A DNA stretch of 64,000 bases, taken from positions 248,001-312,000 of IMG/VR virus record IMGVR_UViG_3300034104_005687; one strand, given 5' to 3'. Below are positions 18,030 to 26,545 of the stretch, piece by piece. The position numbers and the translations under genes were made by a program. The notes under the pieces were generated by a model. That model was given only the letters and a program-made list of their open reading frames with translations, did not search any database and was not told the origin of the DNA. Positions within the stretch are counted from its first letter, which is position 1; each line of letters begins with the position of its first letter. This DNA comes from a virus.

Positions 18030-18655
18030 TGCCAACAGGTGCGTCAAGACTGGGATTTTGGTGGGTAACTCCGTTTGCGCCGCCACCTCCGCCTCCTGAA
18101 CCTCCAGTAGATCCGCAACCCATTGATTTTGATGCCGACTACATTGTAATCGAATACACATTTACCAACGGTAGAGATCTTGACACCAGGTCTAGGGTCA
18201 ATATTCCTACTTTGCCTCCGCCCACCGGCGGCGGGCCATATATTGGATGGGGACAAGGTATTTCACAGGGCAGTTATGTCAGCGGTACTGTTTTGACCTG
18301 GGGCGGGGACAACACAGGCCAAGGTGTTGAAGCCACACTGCTAGATTTGAGAGTAATCAAGAGTCAATTCCCATCTGCTACCAATGTAGAAGTTGAATGT
18401 AGATGTATGTGGTTTGGTGCAGTGGGCAATTTGCCTGTGTATCTAACACTGCTTATGTATCAAGGCGGCACAATGGTAAGAAGCGGATTTACCTGGACCA
18501 ACCCCACTGCCACTGCTGCACAAACTGTGTACAGCACAGGCAAGGTAATAACTGCATATTCAAGAACTCCAAGCAACAACGGCGAACTTTTGGGCAGCAT
18601 TGTTTACAATGTAACCGATGGGGAAGGTGCCATAACCATTGTGCCCATCCCATAA
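18029..18655 (+). CDS. Probable virion structural protein
   Basis: 208 residues. Pro-rich stretch (PFAPPPPPPEPP, about 16-27) followed by a beta-rich domain with many Gly, Thr and Tyr. Same Pro-linker style as the two preceding genes and transcribed with them. No enzyme motif. Confidence 0.5.
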   Translation: MPTGASRLGFWWVTPFAPPPPPPEPPVDPQPIDFDADYIVIEYTFTNGRDLDTRSRVNIPTLPPPTGGGPYIGWGQGISQGSYVSGTVLTWGGDNTGQGVEATLLDLRVIKSQFPSATNVEVECRCMWFGAVGNLPVYLTLLMYQGGTMVRSGFTWTNPTATAAQTVYSTGKVITAYSRTPSNNGELLGSIVYNVTDGEGAITIVPIP

Positions 18656-18680
18656 TTAGGACAAGTTAGCAGCAGCAACT

Positions 18681-18688
18681 CATAAATA
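18681..18688 (+). promoter_or_regulatory. T4-type late promoter motif 5 nt before ATG
   Basis: CATAAATA (7/8). The ATG is at 18694, only 5 nt downstream, so transcription from the usual late start would give a leaderless mRNA; there is no Shine-Dalgarno. Confidence 0.55.
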
Positions 18689-18693
18689 ATCAC

Positions 18694-19269
18694 ATGGACA
18701 AAGAGATTTTCAAGAACCACGAAGACTACTGGCAAGTAGCAGACAACATTCGCGACATCTACATGAGCGACGGCAGTCTCACTACCTTGCTGGATTTTGA
18801 GCGTGTGTTGGACGAAATGGACATGTATGCTTTCAAAAACTGGGCCATAGGAGAACTGATTCAGGGTCCTGTGATCTCAAAATACCGAGTGGCCTGCACG
18901 TTTATGTGGCCCTACAAGCTAATGCCGGACCCGCGTGCAGCACGCAGATTGCTGCCGTTTGACTGCGAAGTCAACTACAAAAAGCAAAAGATCAAGATAC
19001 CAATTCGCATCACTGACCCCAGCGATTATCGCCCGGGCACAGCCAAAGCACGACTCATTGAAAAACCTGTGTGGCTGGTAGAAATTGTGATGCCCAAGGC
19101 TCTCATGAGCGACATTCGTACAGGCAGCATTGAAATGGAAGACCAGGACATTGACCTGGAAGATCTAGATTCAGCCTACGAGGAAGATCTAGACAAAGAA
19201 GAATATCAAAACGACAATCAGGCGCAAGATGCACAGCAACAACTCAACCAACCCGCACCCGCTGTTTGA
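18694..19269 (+). CDS. Conserved T4-like phage protein, probable virion component
   Basis: 191 residues. N-terminal helical part (EIFKNHEDYWQVADNIRDIYMSDGS), central beta part with KIKIPIRITDPSDYRPGTAKARLIEKPVW, and a strongly acidic Asp/Glu/Gln-rich tail from about 150. It sits behind a late-type promoter motif and overlaps the next gene by 41 nt. Family appears conserved in T4-like phages; exact role not known to me. Confidence 0.55.
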   Translation: MDKEIFKNHEDYWQVADNIRDIYMSDGSLTTLLDFERVLDEMDMYAFKNWAIGELIQGPVISKYRVACTFMWPYKLMPDPRAARRLLPFDCEVNYKKQKIKIPIRITDPSDYRPGTAKARLIEKPVWLVEIVMPKALMSDIRTGSIEMEDQDIDLEDLDSAYEEDLDKEEYQNDNQAQDAQQQLNQPAPAV

Positions 19270-19786
19270 AGGCCTTGAATACAAGGATCTAGACGGCATC
19301 ATGAAGTCCACTGTTCATGTGGACGAGTTTGCCTCCAAAATGGGCGACGACGCTGACATCATTGTGCTGAGCTTTTTTGTACGCGACAAAGCTGCTGCTC
19401 GTGATCTAATGTCGTGGTTTGAAAAAGGCTATGAATTTGTGTTGGACGCAGACGTAAGCCCTGGAGAAATCAAACCTGGACGCTACTTGGTATATTTGGA
19501 AATACGTCGTCGCAGTGCTGCAGGACGCCATATTCAGTCATTGCTGGATGATCTGTCTACCTTGACTGAGTTTGAGCCCAAGGACTGGAGATTCACCTAC
19601 GATGATCAACAGTATGATTGGAGCGAAGACAAGTTTGAGCAGGTAGTGCCCTTAACTCCTGATGCATATCGTCGTGAACACGAATCTGAACTCAACGAGT
19701 GGCGCACTGCTGCAGGCTTGCCCGCTAAACGAATTCACGAAGTCAAACCCGACATACGTAGTTTACAGAACGCTGCTGGAATTTAA
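19229..19786 (+). CDS. Conserved T4-like phage protein
   Basis: 185 residues (start at 19229 inside the previous gene's acidic tail, which explains the long overlap). Contains DGIMKSTVHVDEFASKMGDD and IKPGRYLVYLEIRRR, a pattern I recall from aquatic T4-like phages without a function. Mixed alpha/beta, no metal or nucleotide motif. Likely co-translated with the preceding protein. Confidence 0.55.
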   Translation: MHSNNSTNPHPLFEGLEYKDLDGIMKSTVHVDEFASKMGDDADIIVLSFFVRDKAAARDLMSWFEKGYEFVLDADVSPGEIKPGRYLVYLEIRRRSAAGRHIQSLLDDLSTLTEFEPKDWRFTYDDQQYDWSEDKFEQVVPLTPDAYRREHESELNEWRTAAGLPAKRIHEVKPDIRSLQNAAGI

Positions 19787-19816
19787 AACTGCAATTCACA
19801 GCTTCATACATAGTGT

Positions 19817-20470
19817 ATGATAGTAAAAAGTTTCGGTTGCAGCTTTGTATGGGGGTCTGAACTATCAGATATCAACCTTAAAAATAAAAAGTTCAGTTCA
19901 TTGACATGGCCTGCTCTGATTGCAAACAAAAAACAAGCCCAATATCAGTGTCACGCTCGCCCTGGTGCTGGAAATTTCTTTATATTACAAAGTCTGCTGA
20001 ATCAGTTACAAGATCCCGACGATCTATACATTGTGAACTGGACGTTTCACGGACGGTATGATTATGTGTTTGCACACGGTGAAAAAACTACAACATCGTG
20101 GCATTCAATCACACCTTGGGACATGCACGATCGTGCAAAATTTTATTATCAAAATTTTCACAGCGAACTTGTTGACAAGTTGCAAAATTTGATCTGGATA
20201 TCGTCAGCTGTTGCAGCGTTGACTGAGGTCAATGCAAAATTTTGCATGACCTATATGGACAACTTGTTGTTTGACAGTCGATGGAACTGTACTCCGGCAA
20301 TGATCAAATTACAAGAAACGGTTAGACCTCATCTACATCAATTTGAAGGACAGAACTTTGTTGATTGGAGTCAAAAGAATCAATATCCCATAGGATCTGT
20401 GGGCAATCATCCCTTGGAGCAAGCACATGCAGCAGCGGCTGAATACCTGATAAATCAACGTTTGGTATAA
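19817..20470 (+). CDS. SGNH/GDSL-like hydrolase
   Basis: 217 residues. Begins VKSFGCSFVWGSEL, block I with Ser in GCSF; RPGAGNFF gives the block II/III Gly/Asn; the C-terminal GNHPLEQAHAAAAEYL gives a block V-like His. The GCSF variant with early Ser is common in phage SGNH proteins. Predicted esterase on glycans. An inverted repeat CATAC-atagt-GTATG (19807-19821) spans the start codon. First gene of the 19.8-26.5 kb accessory island, convergent with a methyltransferase. Confidence 0.6.
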   Translation: MIVKSFGCSFVWGSELSDINLKNKKFSSLTWPALIANKKQAQYQCHARPGAGNFFILQSLLNQLQDPDDLYIVNWTFHGRYDYVFAHGEKTTTSWHSITPWDMHDRAKFYYQNFHSELVDKLQNLIWISSAVAALTEVNAKFCMTYMDNLLFDSRWNCTPAMIKLQETVRPHLHQFEGQNFVDWSQKNQYPIGSVGNHPLEQAHAAAAEYLINQRLV

Positions 20471-21189
20471 ACAAAATACAACCTACCTAGTTCGGTAGGT
20501 TCTTTTTTGAACGTATCTAAAGTCAAGTTGTAGCGTTCAGCAAACTGATTTACAATTTCAAATGTCCAAGGAAAAATATCCACATAGGGACCAGTCTTGT
20601 GCGGGATACCTGGATTGGCTCGCAAAAAGAATTTACCACCAGGCTTCAACAAGTTCACACAGTGTGCAAATCTTTCTTCAATTTCATCTTGTGAGTTAAA
20701 GTTGATACTGCCCAGTGCAATAATCACATCATGTGATTCTGGCTTTACTTTGTAGTCTAGAATATCTACTTCATAATCAGCTGCATCATTGTAAGGATCA
20801 ATACCAACAATATTGTGTATGCGATCTTTAAACGGGTGATAGCCACAGCCCACATCCAGAACTTTTTCAGGATTTAGTTTGTTTACTTCTTCCACTAGTG
20901 CCCATCCTGAGTGATCATATTCACCAGTTCTGGGACGCCAGATTTCACTGAAGAAACGATGTGTGTAACGCTCGCTTAGATCTGCTACAATTTCTTTTAT
21001 TGTGCCACGATATTCACATGGCAAAAACAACTCAGCATCCACAGCATCTTTGAATTTGCTGTAGCGAGCCGGCGTCCACGGCAGTGATTGCACGTTGGTA
21101 TCAGCATCAAAAGAAATATTTGCATACTTGGGTAAATTAAATGCAAGTTGCAAATTTTTTGTAATTAGGTTAAAAATTTTGGTGTTCAT
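20455..21189 (-). CDS. SAM-dependent methyltransferase
   Basis: 244 residues. KVLDVGCGYHPFKD (about 112-125) is motif I of class I methyltransferases, NIVGIDPYNDAAD motif II, HDVIIALGSINF motif IV and LLKPGGKFFLRANPG the post-IV loop. Resembles FkbM/ubiE-type small-molecule or glycan methyltransferases. Its C-terminal codons include the terminator hairpin and overlap the plus-strand gene by 16 nt. Substrate unknown; glycan context suggested by the neighbouring SGNH hydrolase. Confidence 0.75.
   Translation of the reverse strand: MNTKIFNLITKNLQLAFNLPKYANISFDADTNVQSLPWTPARYSKFKDAVDAELFLPCEYRGTIKEIVADLSERYTHRFFSEIWRPRTGEYDHSGWALVEEVNKLNPEKVLDVGCGYHPFKDRIHNIVGIDPYNDAADYEVDILDYKVKPESHDVIIALGSINFNSQDEIEERFAHCVNLLKPGGKFFLRANPGIPHKTGPYVDIFPWTFEIVNQFAERYNLTLDTFKKEPTELGRLYFVYTKR
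20480..20508. terminator. Intrinsic terminator between convergent genes
   Basis: Perfect 8-bp stem AACCTACC (20480-20487) / GGTAGGTT (20494-20501) with a 6-nt loop, then TCTTTTTT. It serves the plus-strand SGNH gene that ends at 20470. The same bases encode the last residues of the reverse-strand methyltransferase. Confidence 0.75.
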
Positions 21190-21243
21190 AGGAAATTTTG
21201 ATATATAAGTTAGATTTTCAATTACTATTTAAGGAGACTTACG

Positions 21244-22203
21244 ATGATCAAGAAATTTCTACTTGCCTTGTTGCTGGTGCCTGCTTTGGCCACTGCTTGG
21301 CAACCCACAAAACCAGTTACTGTGGTATTCCCCAATGGCCCCGGGGCCGGAAACGAAATATCATTTCGTATTGTAGCAGACATTGTGGAACGGAAAACTG
21401 GAGCCAAATTCAATTCTGAATATCGCCCAGGAGCTGACGGCAACATTGCTATCAATCACTTTGTGACAACTCCCCGCGATGGACACACCATTAGTGTGCC
21501 TGCTTGCCAATCAAATTGGGTCACACCTGAAATCTGGTATCCCAACATGATCAAGTACAGCCCAATGGATCTGGAACCCATTGCCAACATTGCTCGCTCA
21601 CCCCTAGCATTTTGGGCACATCCGTCAAGCAAGATCAACACTCCGGAAGAGTTTGTTGCAGCCATTCGTAATAAGCAACGAATGACTGTGGCTATTGGCG
21701 GTGGCGGGCACAAGCTGGCAGTGGAATATCTTGTGGACAAGGTCAGTGTGGCTGGCAGTGATAACTTACAAACTGCTATGTACAAAGGTCCAGCACAGGC
21801 CCTGTTGGATGTCATGGGCGGGCACGTGGAATTTGGCGTAACTCCCGTGGCAGTGGGATATCCTCATGTACAAGCAGGCAAACTCAAGTTCATTGGCATT
21901 GCTGATACACGCCCACTGCCAGGGTTGGAGCACATTCCTTTGATGAGCAAAGCAGCGCCAGGACTCAGCATACACGGCTGTTGGAACATGGTATTGCCAC
22001 CAGGTACACCCCTTGAAATCCAAGCATGGTATCGTGATCAGTTTGTGCCTGCAATTCGCAGTGCAGACGCTGCTGTGAAGTTTCGTGAAAACATGATGTA
22101 CATTACGCCAGAAGAACACAGTGCCGCAGGTGTTAGAGTCAGCATGGCACGTTTGCAGCAGACATGGCAACCCATTGCTCGCAGAATTGATCCCAACAAA
22201 TGA
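21244..22203 (+). CDS. TctC/Bug-type periplasmic solute-binding protein
   Basis: 319 residues. The signal peptide MIKKFLLALLLVPALATAW is followed by KPVTVVFPNGPGAGNEISFR, the ligand-loop signature of tripartite tricarboxylate transporter receptors (TctC/Bug). YRPGADGNIAI and the VGYPHVQAGKLKFIGIADTRP region also match. TctC proteins bind carboxylates in the periplasm and deliver them to TctAB; no TctA or TctB is encoded here, so it would work with host permeases. Good AAGGAG ribosome binding site (21231-21236) and a weak TTGATA/TACTAT promoter. A host-derived auxiliary metabolic gene; the family is greatly expanded in Betaproteobacteria. Confidence 0.85.
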   Translation: MIKKFLLALLLVPALATAWQPTKPVTVVFPNGPGAGNEISFRIVADIVERKTGAKFNSEYRPGADGNIAINHFVTTPRDGHTISVPACQSNWVTPEIWYPNMIKYSPMDLEPIANIARSPLAFWAHPSSKINTPEEFVAAIRNKQRMTVAIGGGGHKLAVEYLVDKVSVAGSDNLQTAMYKGPAQALLDVMGGHVEFGVTPVAVGYPHVQAGKLKFIGIADTRPLPGLEHIPLMSKAAPGLSIHGCWNMVLPPGTPLEIQAWYRDQFVPAIRSADAAVKFRENMMYITPEEHSAAGVRVSMARLQQTWQPIARRIDPNK

Positions 22204-22829
22204 AATATATCTTTGTAGCCGGTGCTCCGGGCTCTAAATGGAGCAGCGTGGTCAAAAACATCTATTACTCACCCAGTATCGATCAAAGTGACTACCGAGA
22301 CGAGTGGACCTATTATCACGATGCGTCTGGCCAGCGCGAACTCATGCATTTGGGTGCATACTGGGATCCAGGCATGGCATGCGACCTGCCCGCGGATCTC
22401 ACTACACTTACACAACAACAACTGGAGGAAAAATTCAATGAACCATTCAACCAGGATTCTGCAGGAATCCGAATCATCAAAAGCCATATCTTCTCGTATG
22501 AACAAAATATCAGATACCTGCGTCAGCAGTTCGTAGATTGTGCCATTGTGCTGGTTCATCGCAGCGATGATGCTTGCCTGGGTTGGTGGGTAAAGTGCGG
22601 ACACTTTGACATCACTTACCCCAGTTATGCAGGTTACTATCAAAACTTAAAAAATATGGCCAGCATAATTAAACAGCAAAATACAGGTATACGTCAGGCC
22701 TGGACTCACTACACAGGTTCTGAACCACAGACCAATAGACTGCTGGCTACTGAGCTGGGTATTGAAACGCCACCATTGGAATACATACAAGACTACCACA
22801 TGAGCAACATCAAGGTAAAAGTAATATGA
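22200..22829 (+). CDS. Sulfotransferase-like P-loop protein
   Basis: 209 residues. MKYIFVAGAPGSKWSSVVKNI is a P-loop/PSB-like start as in phage sulfotransferase-like proteins. IRIIKSHIFSYEQNIRYL and CAIVLVHRSDDACLGWW provide the HxF and 3'-phosphate-binding-like strand. ATGA-coupled with TctC and with the oxygenase gene. Reaction proposed: transfer of sulfate from PAPS to a glycan or small molecule; a nucleotide-kinase fold cannot be excluded. Confidence 0.45.
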   Translation: MKYIFVAGAPGSKWSSVVKNIYYSPSIDQSDYRDEWTYYHDASGQRELMHLGAYWDPGMACDLPADLTTLTQQQLEEKFNEPFNQDSAGIRIIKSHIFSYEQNIRYLRQQFVDCAIVLVHRSDDACLGWWVKCGHFDITYPSYAGYYQNLKNMASIIKQQNTGIRQAWTHYTGSEPQTNRLLATELGIETPPLEYIQDYHMSNIKVKVI

Positions 22830-23476
22830 CACAAAGCAACTGGGAAATAACAAGACAACGCAGTCAATATCATTTTGACAACAGCCGAATGGACCCACGT
22901 TGGGACACTGTACAACAGCTGGGACACATTGCGCCCTGTTGGCATGCGGAATTATCTGAAGCTATCGCAGCATCAACACCAGTGACTTGGCGCACTCGTG
23001 GTCGAGACAACGATCCACTGAAACGTGCATCAGAGGAATACGATCAAGAAGATTATGATCTAGAACAGCAGGGCTATGGTCGAGATCACATTGTTACAGA
23101 CTTGAACTACAACCTGGCACCTGTGTTTCAGCACATTGCTGATCAGTTTGCCTTGGACAAAAGCATGGCTCGCATACACGTACAACGCCCAGGACAGACC
23201 TGGAACCTACACTTAGACAAGCTGGAAAAATGGATGCCAGCAGATCCCAGTCAGGTAGTACGATACTTTGTGCAACTCACAGACTGGCAACCTGGACATT
23301 TTTGGAGTTATGGCAATTACAACTGGTCAGGTTGGCGTGCTGGAGATGTTTCAACTTTTGACTGGGTCAATGTGCCCCATGCAACAGCCAATGCAGGACA
23401 TGTGCCCAGAGCAACACTGCAGATCACCGGAATTAAAACCGCTGCCACAGACACTTTCTTAAATAGTATACTATGA
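22826..23476 (+). CDS. 2OG-Fe(II) oxygenase / Asp-beta-hydroxylase-like
   Basis: 216 residues. MARIHVQRPGQTWNLHLDKLE supplies the HxD iron ligands (HLD). WSGWRAGDVSTFDWVNVPHATANAG supplies the distal His, and the following R(ATLQITG) fits the 2-oxoglutarate Arg. This is the double-stranded beta-helix dioxygenase arrangement (aspartyl/asparaginyl hydroxylase type). Coupled by ATGA to both neighbours, so it works in the same operon as the sulfotransferase-like and APS-kinase-like proteins. Substrate unknown. Confidence 0.6.
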   Translation: MTQSNWEITRQRSQYHFDNSRMDPRWDTVQQLGHIAPCWHAELSEAIAASTPVTWRTRGRDNDPLKRASEEYDQEDYDLEQQGYGRDHIVTDLNYNLAPVFQHIADQFALDKSMARIHVQRPGQTWNLHLDKLEKWMPADPSQVVRYFVQLTDWQPGHFWSYGNYNWSGWRAGDVSTFDWVNVPHATANAGHVPRATLQITGIKTAATDTFLNSIL

Positions 23477-24270
23477 AACAACCTCAACGTATTCTTATCA
23501 TGGGCCTGCCCGGTGCAGGCAAAACATATCTAGCTCAACAACTAAAGCAACAGCTTGAAAGTCACGGATCTACTGTAGGCTGGCTCAACGCCGACGAAGT
23601 TCGACGTCATTACAACGACTGGGATTTCAGTCGTGAAGGGCGTATACGTCAAAGCCTGCGTATGCGTGATCTTGCTGATGAAAGCAACACAGACTATGTA
23701 ATTGTGGACTTTGTGGCCCCACTGCCCGAAATGCGTCACAACTTCAAAGCTGATTGGTGTATCTGGATGGATACCATTGATGCAGGACGCTACGAAGACA
23801 CCAACAAGATGTTTGTGGAACCTGATGTTTACGATTTCCGTATTACAGAACAGGCAGCAGAAAAATGGTCAGAGTTTGTGGCCGAGCACATCCAGGACAA
23901 TCGTCGCAGACCTGTGTTTGACTGGCAGCGAGAAACAGTTCAAATGCTGGGACGTTGGCAACCATGGCATACAGGCCATCGTGCACTGTTTGAACGTGCT
24001 ATTGCCAAAACAGGGCAAGTTGTGATTCAAATCCGTGACTGCCAAGGCTGGCAAGGGTCAAACCCATTTGCTATAGAACAGGTCAAAAGTTACATACGCA
24101 GAGATCTAGATCCTTTGTATCAGGGACAATACGAAATACAAGTTGTGCCCAATATTGTGAACATTACCTATGGGCGAGATGTTGGTTACAAAATTGAACA
24201 AGAAGTATTTGATGATGCTACTCATTCAATAAGTGCTACTAAAATACGCCGGAGCATGGGGCTTGAATGA
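23473..24270 (+). CDS. APS-kinase-like / nucleotidyltransferase fusion
   Basis: 265 residues in two parts. Residues 1-150: ILIMGLPGAGKTYLAQQL (Walker A), GWLNADEVRRHYNDWDFSREGRIRQSLRM and DYVIVDFVAPLPEMR, the order seen in adenylylsulfate kinase (CysC). Residues 155-265: QMLGRWQPWHTGHRALFERA (HxGH nucleotidyltransferase motif), then SISATKIRRSM (ISATxIR), as in NMN adenylyltransferase-like enzymes rather than ATP sulfurylase. APS kinase would make PAPS, the donor for the three sulfotransferase-like proteins nearby; the second domain may instead adenylylate a different substrate. Confidence 0.7.
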   Translation: MKQPQRILIMGLPGAGKTYLAQQLKQQLESHGSTVGWLNADEVRRHYNDWDFSREGRIRQSLRMRDLADESNTDYVIVDFVAPLPEMRHNFKADWCIWMDTIDAGRYEDTNKMFVEPDVYDFRITEQAAEKWSEFVAEHIQDNRRRPVFDWQRETVQMLGRWQPWHTGHRALFERAIAKTGQVVIQIRDCQGWQGSNPFAIEQVKSYIRRDLDPLYQGQYEIQVVPNIVNITYGRDVGYKIEQEVFDDATHSISATKIRRSMGLE

Positions 24271-24466
24271 TACTACTGCTAGAAGTTTAGTAAAAACCGT
24301 GACATGGAGAGTCACTGGATCGACTGCTACATTTCTGATTGCGTATGCAATGACTGGCAACTTTGCTGTTGCTGGCGTGATAGGGGTGACTCAAATGATA
24401 TCTAACACCATTCTGTACTATATTCACGAGCGGGCATGGAATCGCATTACATGGGGAGTAAAATGA
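24233..24466 (+). CDS. DUF2061 membrane protein
   Basis: Up to 77 residues. A GTG at 24233 gives a 38-nt overlap with the previous gene; an in-frame TTG at 24263 would shorten it by 10 residues. Sequence ARSLVKTVTWRVTGSTATFL, then IGVTQMISNTILYYIHERAWNRI matches DUF2061: two transmembrane helices with the conserved W-R-x-TG-S and YYxHERxWNRI. In bacteria I recall DUF2061 next to cysC/cysN sulfate-activation genes, which agrees with its position directly behind the APS-kinase-like gene. Function unknown. Confidence 0.7.
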   Translation: MLLKYAGAWGLNDTTARSLVKTVTWRVTGSTATFLIAYAMTGNFAVAGVIGVTQMISNTILYYIHERAWNRITWGVK

Positions 24467-25320
24467 TATTGCCTAGCTTGGTGTTGCCAAGTCGCATAAA
24501 TCAGCACTGGCAATTTTCAGGAATGGATCATATTGACCAGTGCTTTGACAAGAATCATTTTTTGTCATATCCTTACAGTATAACTTACAAGTACAACAGT
24601 CGTGGGTTCCGTGATCAAGAATGGCCCGACACCATGCAAGAATTGCGCAACGCAATATGGTGTATTGGTGACAGCTTCACTGTCGGTCTGGGGTCGCCGC
24701 TGGAACACACCTGGGCATTTCGACTGTCACAGATTGCCAATCGTCGTATCATAAATGTTTCAATGGACGGTGCCAGCAATGAATGGATTGCAAGAACTGC
24801 AAAAAACATTGTTCAAGTTGTTGATCCTGCACAACTTGTAATAATGTGGAGTTACACTCATCGTCGGGAAAGCATCAAAACGTCATTGAGTGATGAATTT
24901 CGAAGAATATATAGCAGTAACTGCACTGACCACGAAGACTGGGAGAATTTCGTAGACTGTAAAAAAAGAGTTGATTTGATTGCAAACTCGGTGCAATTTG
25001 CAGTACCTTGTTTTCGTCATGAACCACCGTTGATTCATCAGAGTTGGTGGGAATCAATACGTGGCACTAACTGGCCAGCAAACCCTCCGACTACACCCCA
25101 AGAATTAAATTCATTGCCAGACTGGATATTGCATGAACTAAAAAATTTGCATGGAAGATTAGACGAATACAGAGATATTGTGACAAGACAACAGTTGTAT
25201 TCTCCACTTCCTGCTACAGTTATACAAGTTGAATCTCAAGATCTTGCTCGAGACGGTCATCATTTTGATTTGATTACAGCTGATTGGGTGGCAACTCAGG
25301 CAACGAGCCGGTTGAATTAA
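24463..25320 (+). CDS. SGNH/GDSL hydrolase
   Basis: 285 residues from the ATG at 24463, preferred over 24436 because of the ATGA overlap with the DUF2061 gene and the GGGGAG ribosome binding site at 24453. IWCIGDSFTVGLGS is a canonical block I (GDSxTxGxG), NVSMDGASNEWIARTA block III-like, and LARDGHHFDLITADWVA block V with DxxH. All catalytic Ser, Asp and His positions are therefore plausible, making it the best-preserved SGNH enzyme of the window. Its 3' end overlaps the convergent sulfotransferase-like gene by 47 nt. Confidence 0.7.
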   Translation: MILPSLVLPSRINQHWQFSGMDHIDQCFDKNHFLSYPYSITYKYNSRGFRDQEWPDTMQELRNAIWCIGDSFTVGLGSPLEHTWAFRLSQIANRRIINVSMDGASNEWIARTAKNIVQVVDPAQLVIMWSYTHRRESIKTSLSDEFRRIYSSNCTDHEDWENFVDCKKRVDLIANSVQFAVPCFRHEPPLIHQSWWESIRGTNWPANPPTTPQELNSLPDWILHELKNLHGRLDEYRDIVTRQQLYSPLPATVIQVESQDLARDGHHFDLITADWVATQATSRLN

Positions 25321-26518
25321 AGATAGAATTCCAAAATTCTGACTCTGTATGTGTTTTTTCTAACAAGTATTGATCAGTAACTGGTGACGCTGTTTCTGGG
25401 TTGGCCTGAGCCCAGTCGTTGTATATCTCGATCAACTGTTCAAAATTTCTTATTGTTTTTTGTTTTTCAGACAGTGTTTGTTTTTTGATTGGAGGCCCAC
25501 TTATCATTATACCCAACTCAATCATTTGATTTATGGTTTGTTGTGCCTGATCATATCCGTGTTTGAATTGAACCAATGCTTGCTGCTGCGGATGACTCAT
25601 CAGAGACACTACTCCTTCGTGACGTATTAGATTTTGTGCCCATTGCTGCTGTAACTCCGTTGGTAAATTAGCAATATCCTCTACAGAGTGCACTGCCGGC
25701 CAATGCTCAGGAGCGTGCTGTTGGTAATGTTTTACAACGTCAGTTTGTTCCAGTAGTAATTTGTTCAAATCGCTGGGTTTTTCCAGGGGCAAATGATTTA
25801 GATCGCTGCGAGCATAGTGCATCTTGTTCCAGTCATTGAAACTTATGCCAAAATTCTGATTCCATGTTACGCGATTAGATTGAGAGGAAAACACCGGTAG
25901 GTCAAGTATGTATTGTTCTAGTCTAGGAATATCTTTTTCGTAGTTGAAATACGAAGCAATGTCAAAATGTTGCTCGCTCCAGTCAACATACAGTTTGTAT
26001 GCATCCAACTGTCGCTCAAATACCACAGGATCCAGAGTCACTCCCGATTTGTATATTTCGTAAAATGCGTTGATTTTTTCATAGGCAGTGTATACATTTA
26101 GTTTTTTGGTAATTGTGTTCAATGTCATGCTGAGAGCGTGCTCAAACACATTGGCACGCCTACAAGCAATCACATAAAAGTTTTCATTGAGATAGTGATA
26201 AAAAGGAACTTGTTGTTCCATGGTGTCACCACGTCGACGAATATGATAATGTGCCAAGCGTGACGTTTTGTAGTGATCTACACCGTCCAACAACTCTGTT
26301 ACTTGTTGCAGTGTTTGATGATATCCCCAGTCTTTTACTGTTTTTTTGCTGACAATTTCTCGACCAAATTCAGGGCTGTAGTACTTGGCCAGTCCGTTGG
26401 TGAGTTCGTGCATGTTGATAACAGGGCGACCAAAGTCATGAAACTGCATGTAAATGGTCAGCATGCGTTGCAACAAGGTGCTGCCCACAGCATCAGGAGT
26501 GAGAATTAGAACGTTCAT
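25274..26518 (-). CDS. Large sulfotransferase-like protein
   Basis: 414 residues on the reverse strand. MNVLILTPDAVGSTLLQRML is a 5'-PSB-like loop (xxGSTxLxxxL). VDHYKTSRLAHYHIRR and YVIACRRANVFEHALSM form the RxxxFxxALS 3'-phosphate-binding motif of Stf-type sulfotransferases. The C-terminal 200 residues are helical and Gln-rich and have no recognised fold. With the APS-kinase-like gene nearby it supports a sulfation function. Confidence 0.55.
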   Translation of the reverse strand: MNVLILTPDAVGSTLLQRMLTIYMQFHDFGRPVINMHELTNGLAKYYSPEFGREIVSKKTVKDWGYHQTLQQVTELLDGVDHYKTSRLAHYHIRRRGDTMEQQVPFYHYLNENFYVIACRRANVFEHALSMTLNTITKKLNVYTAYEKINAFYEIYKSGVTLDPVVFERQLDAYKLYVDWSEQHFDIASYFNYEKDIPRLEQYILDLPVFSSQSNRVTWNQNFGISFNDWNKMHYARSDLNHLPLEKPSDLNKLLLEQTDVVKHYQQHAPEHWPAVHSVEDIANLPTELQQQWAQNLIRHEGVVSLMSHPQQQALVQFKHGYDQAQQTINQMIELGIMISGPPIKKQTLSEKQKTIRNFEQLIEIYNDWAQANPETASPVTDQYLLEKTHTESEFWNSIFNSTGSLPELPPNQL

Positions 26519-26532
26519 GCAGGTACTTATGG

Positions 26533-26540
26533 ACTAAATA
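26533..26540 (+). promoter_or_regulatory. T4-type late promoter motif 5 nt before ATG
   Basis: ACTAAATA, with the i-spanin ATG at 26546. No Shine-Dalgarno between; another leaderless-type arrangement, fitting late expression of lysis genes. Confidence 0.5.
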
Positions 26541-26545
26541 TCTAC

